From assembly GCA_963628035.1 (NCBI GenBank), contig CAVGED010000046.1, positions 1 through 64,000 of the forward strand: a DNA stretch of 64,000 nt, written 5' to 3'. Shown in pieces: positions 35,922 through 44,554 of the stretch; position 1 is the stretch's first letter, and each line of letters begins with the position of its first letter. The notes beneath the pieces were generated by a model. It made no database searches and was not told the origin of the DNA. It worked only from the letters and a program-made list of their open reading frames with translations. The translations under genes and the position numbers were made by a program. The stretch is from 14-2 sp963628035 (GTDB taxonomy: Bacteria > Bacillota > Clostridia > Lachnospirales > Lachnospiraceae).

Positions 35922-37813
35922 AATATACCCTCGCTATCCACACTTTTTGCCAGCTTATTTGTCAGCAGCACCAGCAGCAACCCGACAAGTCCACGCACCA
36001 ATCCATAGGCTGCGCCATTTGTATAACTGCCTCCTAAGGTTGTACTGAATTCAATCTGTCCAACGATCATTGTGGTTTTGCTCAGCACATTGCTTCCCAT
36101 CGTCAATGCCTTGACCTGGTCATAATTGTCAGCCATGATATTTCCCACATCAAGAATGAGCTGCATTACCATAACATTCATGAGACCCGGAATCGTAACC
36201 GTCAATGCCTGACGGATCTTCCCTCCGCCATCGATCCGGCATGCCTCATACAACTCACTGTTAATAAGTCCAAGATTTGAAATATAAATCAGGGTAGACC
36301 AGCCAATTCCTTTCCAAAGGGAAGAAATCGCCAATATCGCCCACCAGTATTCCGGTGCAGCATACCAATTCACCGTTTCCATATTGAATGCCGTCAATAA
36401 CTGATTGAACAGTCCGTCTACTTTAAACAGATTGTAGGTCATACCGCCAACTGCCACCCAGGATATAAAGTATGGGATATAAGAAATCGTAGTCACCAGC
36501 GTTCGCGGTTTCTTCGCTTTGATCTCATTTACAAACAGCGCCGCGATGAGTATCATCGGAAAGTTTGTCACAATCCGGATCAGTGATATAAATATCGTAT
36601 TTCGAAATGCCCGGTAACCGTAGTTCGCATTGTAATCAAGAAAGATATCCTTAAACATGGATAAGCCGATAAACTCACTCCCGAACACCCCATCCTCTAT
36701 ACTATAGTCCTGAAACGCGATTGCCAGTCCAAACATCGGTGCATAATTGAATACAAGGAGCAGAACTACCGCCGGAAGCACAAACAGATATAACTGCTTA
36801 TGGCGGACAATGTTCTTCCATGTTGAACTGCGCAGCAGCTTCTTCAAGCCTTTTCTGTTCTCCTTGAAAAGATGAAGATAACTCCAGACACCCGCAGCGA
36901 TCAGTGCAAGAGCGCCGATAACAATTACGGCGATCCGTAAAGGAGATACATTTTGCTTATAAACAATATATCCGATGAAGCAGCTCACATCATCATTTAA
37001 TAATTCAATCGTGTCGCCGTTCGTTTTCACCTGAGCCTTTTTGGTGTCCGGCACTATCCGAACCGCATCATCTTCCACAAGCGTAATATTCTCCCCGGCA
37101 TAATATGTGATCTTGCCGGGAAAGCTCATCTCTACGCTTGTGAGCCCGTCCATGCCAAGCATAAAGTAGGTCAGTATCTTCTCTCTGCTGCCCGCTTTCT
37201 TTCCTTCCAATATAAAATCATCGATTGCGACCTCATTGCCGGAGCTATCCCTGGGAATGATCTTTAAGGAAGTATCCTTCTTATCCGTAAACTGTATCAG
37301 TCTGTCCAGACTGTCTACTGTAATCCCGGTCAGATCTCCCCGGTTCCACTTTACCAGCGTCTGCTTACGATAATTGATAATATCTTCTTCCGAAACCTCT
37401 TCGCCATCGCTTCCCACAGAGGTCAGATAGTTTTCCAGATAGTCGGAAAGAGACTTGTATTCAAATCTGCTGCTGACAGAGAGCTTGTCGATCCGTCTGA
37501 AATCAACCTGCACCAAATATCCGTCTTCCGTCTCCTCGACAGACTTCACAACCAGCATATCATCGCCGCCTGCCTGCGTATTGGCTGCCGAGACTCCGTT
37601 ATAGCCGGTGATTTTCTCGTCCAGTTCAGACTTGAACTCTTCAAGCGACTTATCACTCTTGAAGGTCAACACCGCGCTTCCTTTGCCATTCATCTTCAAA
37701 GCCGCCTTCCATTCGCTCGAAAAACCGCAGCACGAAAAGAATATGACACAAAGCATCAGTACGGCAAGTAAACATTTCCCCCCTTTCCAGCCTTTTGAGT
37801 TTATCTTATGCAT
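35918..37813 (-). CDS. Chimeric permease: extracellular N-terminal domain fused to an LplB-type sugar permease
   Basis: The 631-residue protein has an N-terminal signal or anchor segment (about 12-29) and an extracytoplasmic region of about 260 residues. A membrane segment follows at 293-315, and then a complete LplB-type permease from about 336, with the EAA loop SELYEACRIDGGGKIRQALT. LplB permeases are normally ~300 residues, so the first half is extra. Its sequence (TFKSDKSLEEFKSELDEKIT and following) has no family I recognise. It could bind sugar, dock the binding protein or sense the substrate. It is the first gene of the ~25-kb cluster, preceded by a structured leader. Confidence 0.88.
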   Translation of the reverse strand: MHKINSKGWKGGKCLLAVLMLCVIFFSCCGFSSEWKAALKMNGKGSAVLTFKSDKSLEEFKSELDEKITGYNGVSAANTQAGGDDMLVVKSVEETEDGYLVQVDFRRIDKLSVSSRFEYKSLSDYLENYLTSVGSDGEEVSEEDIINYRKQTLVKWNRGDLTGITVDSLDRLIQFTDKKDTSLKIIPRDSSGNEVAIDDFILEGKKAGSREKILTYFMLGMDGLTSVEMSFPGKITYYAGENITLVEDDAVRIVPDTKKAQVKTNGDTIELLNDDVSCFIGYIVYKQNVSPLRIAVIVIGALALIAAGVWSYLHLFKENRKGLKKLLRSSTWKNIVRHKQLYLFVLPAVVLLLVFNYAPMFGLAIAFQDYSIEDGVFGSEFIGLSMFKDIFLDYNANYGYRAFRNTIFISLIRIVTNFPMILIAALFVNEIKAKKPRTLVTTISYIPYFISWVAVGGMTYNLFKVDGLFNQLLTAFNMETVNWYAAPEYWWAILAISSLWKGIGWSTLIYISNLGLINSELYEACRIDGGGKIRQALTVTIPGLMNVMVMQLILDVGNIMADNYDQVKALTMGSNVLSKTTMIVGQIEFSTTLGGSYTNGAAYGLVRGLVGLLLVLLTNKLAKSVDSEGIL

Positions 37814-37837
37814 AACTCAAACCATCTCCTTCCTCAA

Positions 37838-37915
37838 GATAATGCATATTCAGGAAACCCGAACTCCGCTCCGCCCGGGTAGCGGAAAGCTCCACTTTTC
37901 TTCATTTTAAATTAT
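37838..37915 (-). promoter_or_regulatory. Two-hairpin leader of the glycan transporter operon (copy B)
   Basis: This copy shares the ordered blocks of the trxA leader (10465-10544). As minus-strand RNA it forms CCGCU/AGCGG around the GGGTA block, then UUCGGG-UUU-CCUGAA. Compared with copy A the first stem has different bases on both sides, and the second swaps a G-C for a G-U pair. It begins just downstream of a TATAAT box. Confidence 0.6.
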
Positions 37916-37926
37916 TTTTTTGCGTA

Positions 37927-37955
37927 ATTATATATGATTTCTTCCTCAAAAATAG
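37927..37955 (-). promoter_or_regulatory. Promoter of the ~25-kb glycan cluster, weak -35
   Basis: TATAAT is present on the minus strand at 37932-37927, but the position 17 bp upstream (37955-37950) reads CTATTT, far from TTGACA. Such a promoter would probably need an activator, for instance one of the AraC proteins at 42.6 and 43.7 kb. Confidence 0.45.
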
Positions 37956-38042
37956 CACAATCTTCCCAAACATTGTTATATTTTTCCGTTTTTTTAATTT
38001 TACAAAGAAATATCACCGATGGAAACTTTTCTGCCGCCCATA

Positions 38043-38951
38043 TTATATTGCGCTCTGCGTGTCATTCGGATCGCCGTTTATCGCAAGGTCATACTCGTGC
38101 GACCAGTCCATGCCCCTATACTGTACCGCCCGTTCGTCCTTTTCAATAAATTCCATCAGCAGATCAAGCATTTCCTTTGTCCATGTGTTTTTATCAATCT
38201 GCGCGGTTGTAAATTTGTTAAGCGCTATCATTTCAAAACCAAACAAATCCTTGACCTGGGTTTTTGCCGCACCTCCGACAACCTCTTCCACCAGATGACT
38301 CGGAATAAACAGCACTCCGCCGCCTGCACCGAACACCACATCTCCCGGCAGGCATATTGCAGTTCCGATTCTTGTTGCCGTATTATATCCGATCATAATA
38401 AAGTCACGAATCGGTGTCGGATCGATTCCACGGTAATAAACCTGTGTGTCTTCCACTTTTTTCATCTGTTCTGTGTCACGAATCCCGCCCCAGATAACAG
38501 CACCGCCATTTTCATTTTTCGTTTTGTTTTTGAGTGCAGTCGTAAGGTTTCCACCTAAGAATGTACCCTTGTATATCTTATCGTACATATCGATTACAGG
38601 AACATCCCCCTCCTGGAGATTATCTATAACCCACTGATTATATGTTCCCGTTCTGTCCTCACTTCTGCCGATATTCTTTACAACCTCGTCCAAATCGGGA
38701 CGGTATGGGCAATAGGTGGCTGTGACGGCTCTGCCGATAAGCTTTCTTCCGTCATCATGAAGCGTGTGCAGTCTGCCCTCGAACTGGCTTTCATATCCCT
38801 TTACGAATATGGGTTTCCATACTTCTTCAAGCGTAAGAGTGCGCAAGGCCTTTAAATACTTATCGGGAACATACGGTCTGCCGTCGTCCATGCGGTCGCC
38901 TTTCCACATAGGCGTAAGTGCAATAATTTCCTCTTTATCGTTAAAATGCAT
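38043..38951 (-). CDS. RraA-family protein, probable class II pyruvate aldolase of a sugar-acid pathway
   Basis: The 302-residue protein has the RraA/HMG-aldolase fold pattern: GRAVTATYCPYRPD, the glycine-rich GGNLTTALKNK and GAVIWGGIRDTEQMK, which match the metal- and pyruvate-binding site of 4-hydroxy-4-methyl-2-oxoglutarate aldolase-like enzymes. Despite the RraA name, an RNase regulator role is unlikely here. It is the last gene after a dehydratase, an SDR and GH10, so cleavage of a 2-keto-3-deoxy sugar acid to pyruvate and an aldehyde is a reasonable inference. GGAGG lies 6-7 bases before the ATG. Confidence 0.82.
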   Translation of the reverse strand: MHFNDKEEIIALTPMWKGDRMDDGRPYVPDKYLKALRTLTLEEVWKPIFVKGYESQFEGRLHTLHDDGRKLIGRAVTATYCPYRPDLDEVVKNIGRSEDRTGTYNQWVIDNLQEGDVPVIDMYDKIYKGTFLGGNLTTALKNKTKNENGGAVIWGGIRDTEQMKKVEDTQVYYRGIDPTPIRDFIMIGYNTATRIGTAICLPGDVVFGAGGGVLFIPSHLVEEVVGGAAKTQVKDLFGFEMIALNKFTTAQIDKNTWTKEMLDLLMEFIEKDERAVQYRGMDWSHEYDLAINGDPNDTQSAI

Positions 38952-38965
38952 GGTAATCCCTCCGT

Positions 38966-40288
38966 TTAAATTGTTATTCCAAATTCGTTGTCTTTTTTCA
39001 CTGAGGTTGAAATATCATACCTTCTGCCGTTTATCTCAAGCTCGTAATCGCCGTAAAAGCCTTTGAATTTTGCCGTACCGTCCTTGTCTGTTTCGGTCGA
39101 GGTTTCCGTCCTCCAGCGTTTTGCAAACAAATCATGTATTCTGTCATACGCCGGTTTTTTGCTCATATCGAATCGAAAAAGACCGCCTCTGTAAGAATTT
39201 TCACCGCCACTCATATCGCCGGGCTTTGCAAATGCTGCATATCCGTCAACCACATTCCAGTATATGATCGCTTCCACGGCTTTGTGGCTGAACCATATGC
39301 CGTATAGCTGTTCGATCAAATCCGCCTGAATTTCTTCGTCCTCAGCAGAGTCGGAATATGCCGGGATTGTAATTTCCGTAATCTGAATCGGTTTGTTAAA
39401 TCTTGCGTAGCAGTCGAGCACATCATAGATCTGTTTCGGATTATACATGGAATCGTTCGCTTTCAGTTCTTCTTCCTGCGACTTGAACACGTGGAACTGC
39501 ATACCTATCGTGTCTATACGCACACCCTTTTCAAGCGCTTCTTTTATCATAAGATAATAATCGCTGCGGTTGTACGCAAAACGTCCGTGTTCCCATACCT
39601 GAGCCGCTTCGTTCAATATAAGCTCATTGTTCGGAAAATATTTTTTCGCAAGCTCGAAATTCCATTCAAGCACATCGTCCGAAACAAAAAATTTATTTCT
39701 ACACCATATTTCCCATGAACAAAGCAATTCGTTTATAACCTCCCAGCCATAAATCCTGTCCTTGTAGCGTTCCGCAAGCTGTTTGTAACGTATCTCAAGC
39801 TTTTTCTTCATGTCGTCCACATCCTGGCTGTCAACCCAATCCGGCTGAAAGTTAAAGTATGTGAGACAGTGCGCTTTCGGCGTTATCCCGTATTTTTCAC
39901 AGTATTCAAGACATAGATCGGGTGCCGGGCGTCTGTATACTTTAGGACTGTCTTTTTCAAATCTCGGTTTGCCCTGAACAGGCTCAAGGTCACTCCAGTA
40001 AAACGGCAGGGTCGCAAGATTGAAGCAATCCTTGAACATTTTGCGGTATTTTATATTCTTTTCTTCCGTTTCCAGCTCATCAAGCATGAACAGATTCGCG
40101 CCGTATAGAAATTCGTGCTTTTTCTGCTTTGCCGATATTTTCACACCGCGCAGCGGATTTCCGTCCTTATCCTTTACCGATATCCTGGCAAATCCTTTTC
40201 TGTTCTGCTCAATACCGTTTTTTACCCGTTCTTCTGTTTCCTCTTTATATTTGTGAAAGCTTTTAAAAACTTCTTCCTGTCTGCTCAT
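38966..40288 (-). CDS. GH10 endo-xylanase-like glycosidase, cytoplasmic
   Basis: The 440-residue protein has an N-terminal beta-sandwich segment (about 30-62), then a GH10 barrel with acid/base Glu187 in WEVINEL and nucleophile Glu305 in ITEITIP. A short C-terminal beta-domain completes it. It has no signal peptide, so it is expected inside the cell, acting on imported oligosaccharides. Typical GH10 enzymes cut beta-1,4-xylan. This divergent form with extra beta-domains might have another substrate. AGGA precedes the ATG. It lies between the SDR and the RraA-like gene with short gaps. Confidence 0.88.
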   Translation of the reverse strand: MSRQEEVFKSFHKYKEETEERVKNGIEQNRKGFARISVKDKDGNPLRGVKISAKQKKHEFLYGANLFMLDELETEEKNIKYRKMFKDCFNLATLPFYWSDLEPVQGKPRFEKDSPKVYRRPAPDLCLEYCEKYGITPKAHCLTYFNFQPDWVDSQDVDDMKKKLEIRYKQLAERYKDRIYGWEVINELLCSWEIWCRNKFFVSDDVLEWNFELAKKYFPNNELILNEAAQVWEHGRFAYNRSDYYLMIKEALEKGVRIDTIGMQFHVFKSQEEELKANDSMYNPKQIYDVLDCYARFNKPIQITEITIPAYSDSAEDEEIQADLIEQLYGIWFSHKAVEAIIYWNVVDGYAAFAKPGDMSGGENSYRGGLFRFDMSKKPAYDRIHDLFAKRWRTETSTETDKDGTAKFKGFYGDYELEINGRRYDISTSVKKDNEFGITI

Positions 40289-40321
40289 ATTTATTTTTCC
40301 TATCTGTATTTTTATTCGTAT

Positions 40322-41050
40322 TTACAAATGCATACCGCCGTCCACAACGATCTCCGAACCGGTAATATATCTTCCTTCATCACTGCACAAAAGCAGCACC
40401 GCCGGGGCAATGTCCCGCGGTTCGCCGATATATCCTGCCGGAATACTGCCGACAACCGCTTTGCAAAACCCGGCATCCGCAAGCGCCGCTCTGTTGCGCG
40501 GCGTATCGATCGCACCCGGCGCGACATTGTTAACGGTAATGCCGAACGGTGCAAGAGACGGCGCTATATTCTCACAAAGCTTTTTCTGCGCCGCCTTTGT
40601 AACTCCGTACAGTGACAGCTCCGGGTGATTGTTGTACTGATTGACACTTCCGATTGTGACAATTCTGCCCCAGCCGTTTTCTTTCATATATGGTGCATAT
40701 TGTTTTATCATATAATAGCTGCTTTTGAGATTGCAGTTCATCTGTATATCGTATTCTTCTTCGGTAAATTCATCCCATTTTCGTTTATACTGAATTGACG
40801 CATTCAGCACAAGAATATCGACACCGCCCGTTTTTTCAATCAGTGCGTCCCGTTCTTCCTTTTTTGTCAGGTCGGCACGAACAGGCACGCTATTCAGAAT
40901 TTTTTCACTTGCCGCCTTGCATTTTTCATCGCTTGATCCGCCGCATACAAAAACCTTTGCACCTTGCTTTGCCAAAAGCTGTGCAATCTCAAAGCCTATG
41001 CCCTGTGTCGCGCCGGTTACAAGTGCGGTTTTCCCGCTTAAATCAAACAT
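40322..41050 (-). CDS. SDR-family oxidoreductase
   Basis: The 242-residue NAD(P)-dependent short-chain dehydrogenase has the cofactor motif TGATQGIG at 12-19, NAS at 83-85, the catalytic Ser135, Tyr148 and Lys152 (YGVTK), and the C-terminal ITGSEIVVDGG. In this operon it probably oxidises a sugar or sugar derivative, for example to a lactone. The ATG at 41050 has AGGTGA upstream; the longer frame runs into the dehydratase gene and is not credible. Confidence 0.9.
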   Translation of the reverse strand: MFDLSGKTALVTGATQGIGFEIAQLLAKQGAKVFVCGGSSDEKCKAASEKILNSVPVRADLTKKEERDALIEKTGGVDILVLNASIQYKRKWDEFTEEEYDIQMNCNLKSSYYMIKQYAPYMKENGWGRIVTIGSVNQYNNHPELSLYGVTKAAQKKLCENIAPSLAPFGITVNNVAPGAIDTPRNRAALADAGFCKAVVGSIPAGYIGEPRDIAPAVLLLCSDEGRYITGSEIVVDGGMHL

Positions 41051-41084
41051 CCGTCTCTCACCTCGCAATCGCATTTTATATTCA

Positions 41085-42455
41085 TCAGCTCCACTCCCTA
41101 TCGTTCGCCCATTCATTATCCCACATGGATGTATCGCCCCATGCTTCGGGATATTTTTCATGCATGTGTTCCCTTATCAGTTCTTCATTCAGACTGTCAA
41201 TACCGAGTCCCGGTTTATTCGGAACATTTACAAAACCGTCCTTAAACAGCGGATTGTCGATACCGTTCGCAATGTCATTCCACCAAGGAACATCAACCGA
41301 ATGGAATTCAACCGCCAAAACATTCTGGACTGCTGCAGCCGCATGAATTGCTGCCATGCACGCGATGGGACTTTCCGCCATATGTATCGCCATTGCAACG
41401 CCGTATTTTTCGCACATATCGCCGAGCTTCTTCATTTCCATAGCTCCGCCCACTGTCAATATATCAGGATGAACCACCGACACACCGCCGTTTTCCATGA
41501 GCGGACGGAAGTTCTCGGCAAGATAAATATCCTCACCTGTGCAAATCGGCACACGAACAGCATTTGAAATCTTCTCAAAATGCTTTGTGTAGTGCCACGG
41601 TGCAATATCCTCAATCCATGCGATATTATACTTTTCCAGACGTTTCGCAAACAGGATGCAGTCTTCAATGCATACATGTCCGAAATGGTCGATTGCAAGC
41701 GGTACTTCATATCCGATCACGTCACGTACCTGCTTTACGTAATCCTCCAGATAATCCATGCCCTTCTGCGTCATATGTATGCCCGTCGCATGATGCGGGA
41801 TTGTGAACGTTTCATAATTTCTGCCGAGCATCATATCCATATCAATCGAGCCTTTTTGGTGGTTGATCGCCTTCATGGAATACTTTTTAATGTCCTCCAG
41901 AAATCCCAGCGGTGCATTGAGGCAGCCCGGCTCGTCAAGCATCAGTTCAATTCCCAAATCCATTTTCAGAAATGTAAAGCCCTGCTCCATACGCTTTTTG
42001 AGTGCGCGTCCCATATCCGTGCCTGTATGCTTTCCGTCTACATCTGTGTCACAGTACATACGCACCTTATCACGAAATTTTCCGCCGAGCATCTGCCAGA
42101 GTGGTACACCCCATGCTTTGCCTGCCAAATCCCACAGGGCAATTTCAATTCCTGAAACTCCGCCGCCCTGACGGGAATGACCGCCGAATTGCCTTATTCT
42201 GCGAAACAGCTTGTCAACATTGCAGGGATTTTCCCCGACCAGCCTTGATTTTAACATCAGTGCATAGGTTGCGCTTGATGCATCGCGCACCTCTCCATAG
42301 CCGACCAAGCCCTGGTTCGTATAAATCTTGATGAGCGGACAATGCTTCGGCGCTCCGTTGATATTTGCCACGCGAATGTCCGTTATCTTCAGTTCACTCG
42401 GTGATGAGCTAACATTAATATTTCCGGATATCATTTCGTCAACACTTGTATTCAT
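41085..42455 (-). CDS. Enolase-superfamily sugar-acid dehydratase, mandelate racemase subgroup
   Basis: The 456-residue protein has the N-terminal capping domain (ITDIRVANINGAPKHCPLIK) and a barrel with KMD, metal ligands in AIDHFG, WIEDIAP and CTGEDIY, and the Asp/His dyad of HPDILTVGG and AIHMAESP that marks the mandelate racemase subgroup. Members dehydrate aldonic or aldaric acids to 2-keto-3-deoxy acids. The exact sugar is unknown. It is the first gene of the operon and is transcribed divergently from an AraC gene across a clear operator. The ATG at 42455 has AAGGAGG upstream. Confidence 0.85.
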   Translation of the reverse strand: MNTSVDEMISGNINVSSSPSELKITDIRVANINGAPKHCPLIKIYTNQGLVGYGEVRDASSATYALMLKSRLVGENPCNVDKLFRRIRQFGGHSRQGGGVSGIEIALWDLAGKAWGVPLWQMLGGKFRDKVRMYCDTDVDGKHTGTDMGRALKKRMEQGFTFLKMDLGIELMLDEPGCLNAPLGFLEDIKKYSMKAINHQKGSIDMDMMLGRNYETFTIPHHATGIHMTQKGMDYLEDYVKQVRDVIGYEVPLAIDHFGHVCIEDCILFAKRLEKYNIAWIEDIAPWHYTKHFEKISNAVRVPICTGEDIYLAENFRPLMENGGVSVVHPDILTVGGAMEMKKLGDMCEKYGVAMAIHMAESPIACMAAIHAAAAVQNVLAVEFHSVDVPWWNDIANGIDNPLFKDGFVNVPNKPGLGIDSLNEELIREHMHEKYPEAWGDTSMWDNEWANDREWS

Positions 42456-42466
42456 AGTTCTCCTCC

Positions 42467-42543
42467 TTGACATTCTCTATAGTATACTATAATATATTCA
42501 GCAAAAGAGCGACCACTATTTTGCTGAATATGTCCACTATTTT
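42467..42543. promoter_or_regulatory. Divergent control region with a 13-bp dyad and 21-bp-spaced direct repeats
   Basis: ATATTCAGCAAAA at 42494-42506 is perfectly repeated in inverse at 42519-42531. CCACTATTTT occurs at 42513-42522 and 42534-42543, exactly 21 bp apart, which is the usual spacing for AraC-family half-sites. On the plus strand TTGACA (42467-42472) and TAATAT (42490-42495) form a 17-bp-spaced promoter toward araC, with the dyad over its start. Toward the dehydratase, TATACT (minus, 42486-42481) has no good -35, which suggests activation. Confidence 0.7.
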
Positions 42544-42562
42544 ATGATTGGTGAGTGAAAAT

Positions 42563-43495
42563 ATGAGATATGGAGAAGTCATACTTAACGACAAAAAAGA
42601 GAATCCGATACTAAAAGCATTTTACTCCACGGTACCCGGTGGAAAAAGAGAATATCGCGAACATCATCATGCAGAATGCGAGCTTTCCACAATAATATCC
42701 GGCAGTGGAATCTACACCGTAGGTCAGAAAGAATACGCGTTTTCTGCCGGGGATGTTTTCCTTTTCGGCGGCGATGAGGTTCACTGTCTGACCGATATTT
42801 CCGATAATTTTCTACTTTTAAATATTCAGTTCAAGCCACAGTTATTATGGGCTGACAGCGATGCATTTTCTGTATTACGTATATTTTTCGCCCGCAACAG
42901 TCGCTTTGAAAACAAAATCGAAAACAACGCTTATACCAGGGAAATTCACAGTAAGATAATTTTACTTAGCAAGGAGCTTTCCGATAAGCGTGACGGCTAT
43001 GCATTAATGGTAAAATATATACTATATTCCATCCTGCTTACCATCGTTCGTGAATACGACTATATCGATTTCAGTGAAGAATACACTTACCTGAAAAGCA
43101 CGATAAAATCTATGAGGGCGGCTCTTGATTATATTGACAATAATCTCTTTGACGCTTCCTTATCATTAAAAGATATCGCTGATCGGGCTTCCATGTCCCC
43201 ATCCTATTTCTCGGGTACCTTTAAAAAGATGAATTCCGTCTCTCCATGGGAATACATCACCATAAAACGAGTTGAAAAAGCCGTTGAGCTTTTAAAAACA
43301 ACAAGTCTGACAAAACTTGATATTGCTCAAAGATGCGGCTTTTCCAGCTCGTCCAATTTTTATAAAGCATTTTCAAAGGTAACCGGAAAAACTCCGTCTC
43401 AAATCTGCGGTACTATTCCTCATCCTTATAGCCCTGCACTACCTCCTGGGCGGAAAGGGGCGTACCGCAGCGCGGACAATAGGGCACGATCTTAA
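42563..43495 (+). CDS. AraC-family transcriptional regulator with cupin sensor domain
   Basis: The 310-residue protein has an N-terminal cupin-like domain (EHHHAECELSTIISG, FLFGGDEVHCL) for effector binding and two C-terminal helix-turn-helices (LSLKDIADRASMSPSYFSGTFKK; DIAQRCGFSSSSNFYKAFSK). It is divergent from the dehydratase operon and probably controls it. The ATG at 42563 is chosen because GGTGAG lies 8 bases upstream. The frame continues about 30 residues past the usual family end (after GKTPSQ), and this tail is read antisense to the convergent zinc-ribbon ORF, so the native end may have been replaced. Confidence 0.88.
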   Translation: MRYGEVILNDKKENPILKAFYSTVPGGKREYREHHHAECELSTIISGSGIYTVGQKEYAFSAGDVFLFGGDEVHCLTDISDNFLLLNIQFKPQLLWADSDAFSVLRIFFARNSRFENKIENNAYTREIHSKIILLSKELSDKRDGYALMVKYILYSILLTIVREYDYIDFSEEYTYLKSTIKSMRAALDYIDNNLFDASLSLKDIADRASMSPSYFSGTFKKMNSVSPWEYITIKRVEKAVELLKTTSLTKLDIAQRCGFSSSSNFYKAFSKVTGKTPSQICGTIPHPYSPALPPGRKGAYRSADNRARS

Positions 43496-43676
43496 AGCCC
43501 TTACCAGTCTGCGAAAACACCTGTTCCAGTGCTACCTTCATTCTACTGTCTGTGTCGAACCCGCTACACCCCGGAAAGCGGAAGGAAAATTCCGGTGATA
43601 AACTTTCTGTGCAGGGATTTTTTGTGCGATGAAGTGGGTGTACGAACAGTTCACTCTTCCTTCTCTGCACTGTCAT
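43413..43676 (-). CDS. Small zinc-ribbon-like ORF with similarity to an isoleucyl-tRNA synthetase segment
   Basis: The 87-codon frame ends in GFKIVPYCPRCGTPLSAQEV and then QGYKDEE. This end is strikingly like the Cys-rich stretch I recall from isoleucyl-tRNA synthetases (VVPYCPRCGTALSSHEVAQG). The preceding part has further cysteines and reads like a real protein, so it may be a small zinc-binding protein; alternatively it is an ileS fragment. The first residues overlap the PocR-AraC gene. No convincing ribosome site is seen before the ATG at 43676. It also overlaps the convergent AraC tail by 83 bp. Confidence 0.4.
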   Translation of the reverse strand: MTVQRRKSELFVHPLHRTKNPCTESLSPEFSFRFPGCSGFDTDSRMKVALEQVFSQTGKGFKIVPYCPRCGTPLSAQEVVQGYKDEE

Positions 43677-44505
43677 CTATATTCAGCCGCTTCCGAAACT
43701 GCAGCGGTGAGATCCCATAGTGCTTCTTAAACACCCGGATAAAATAATTCTGATCCGGGAAACCGCACTCCTCGGCAACACGGATAATGCTGAATTCTGT
43801 CGTCATAAGAAGCTGCTTCGCGCGGTTGAGCTTCTTTGTAATGATCCAGTTATTCACCGTCATTCCGGTATTATCCGATACCAGTTTGTACAGCATATTT
43901 TTCGATATAAAAAAATGGCTGCACAACGTCTCGATCTGAAGCGGATTCTTCAGATTCGCATCAATGAAATGGGAAATCTGTGCATACAAAGAATGATCTG
44001 CGTTTTTTATCATGCCCTCCTTCCACATCAGTATGGTAAAGGATTTAAATATTTCAAACATAGACGCAATCTGTTCATCGGAAAGAACAGGCAAATGCGT
44101 ATATGTCTCCAGTAACTCTTCCGAATCGATCCCATATTCCTTTGTGGACTGCTGCATACGCTCTAAAGCAGAGTAATGTCCGGTAGCATCCCGGTATTCT
44201 CCGATAATAATATAAGCAATAATAAGATCGTCATAAAATACCGGCATAATACTTTCCATAAGCCCCGCATGGCAGGTGTAGGAGTATATCTGTTTCTTTT
44301 GCTGCGCTTTCATAAGCGCATAGATGTCACAATACTGGCACTTTGCCGCATGCTGACGGTTTATCAGCGTGCAAAAATCAGAAAGCAGATCGGAAGACGC
44401 AATATGGGTAAAATCGGAGTCACAAAAAGTAACAACCAAATTTGTCACTCTATAAAAATGGTAAATCAAAGACTGTATCTTTTCAATATCAAATATTATG
44501 TTCAT
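43651..44505 (-). CDS. AraC-family regulator with PocR sensor domain
   Basis: The 284-residue protein has a PocR-type ligand domain at about 5-155, with the cysteine cluster CQYCD and YSYTCHAGLMESIMP. Two helix-turn-helices follow in the C-terminal 100 residues (LQIETLCSHFFISKNMLYKL; IIRVAEECGFPDQNYFIRVFKK). PocR domains bind small hydrocarbon or sugar-derived ligands. GGAGG lies 8 bases before the ATG. It may be the activator of the nearby glycan operons, but no binding site links it to them. Confidence 0.88.
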   Translation of the reverse strand: MNIIFDIEKIQSLIYHFYRVTNLVVTFCDSDFTHIASSDLLSDFCTLINRQHAAKCQYCDIYALMKAQQKKQIYSYTCHAGLMESIMPVFYDDLIIAYIIIGEYRDATGHYSALERMQQSTKEYGIDSEELLETYTHLPVLSDEQIASMFEIFKSFTILMWKEGMIKNADHSLYAQISHFIDANLKNPLQIETLCSHFFISKNMLYKLVSDNTGMTVNNWIITKKLNRAKQLLMTTEFSIIRVAEECGFPDQNYFIRVFKKHYGISPLQFRKRLNIDDSAEKEE

Positions 44506-44554
44506 ACGCCCATCCTCCTGCTAAGAGTTATTTCTTACCACCAGGGTATTCCGG

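Noticed and set aside
12733..43495. A prophage or integrated element covering the glycan region
   Set aside because: No integrase, phage structural gene, tRNA attachment site or flanking direct repeat was seen.
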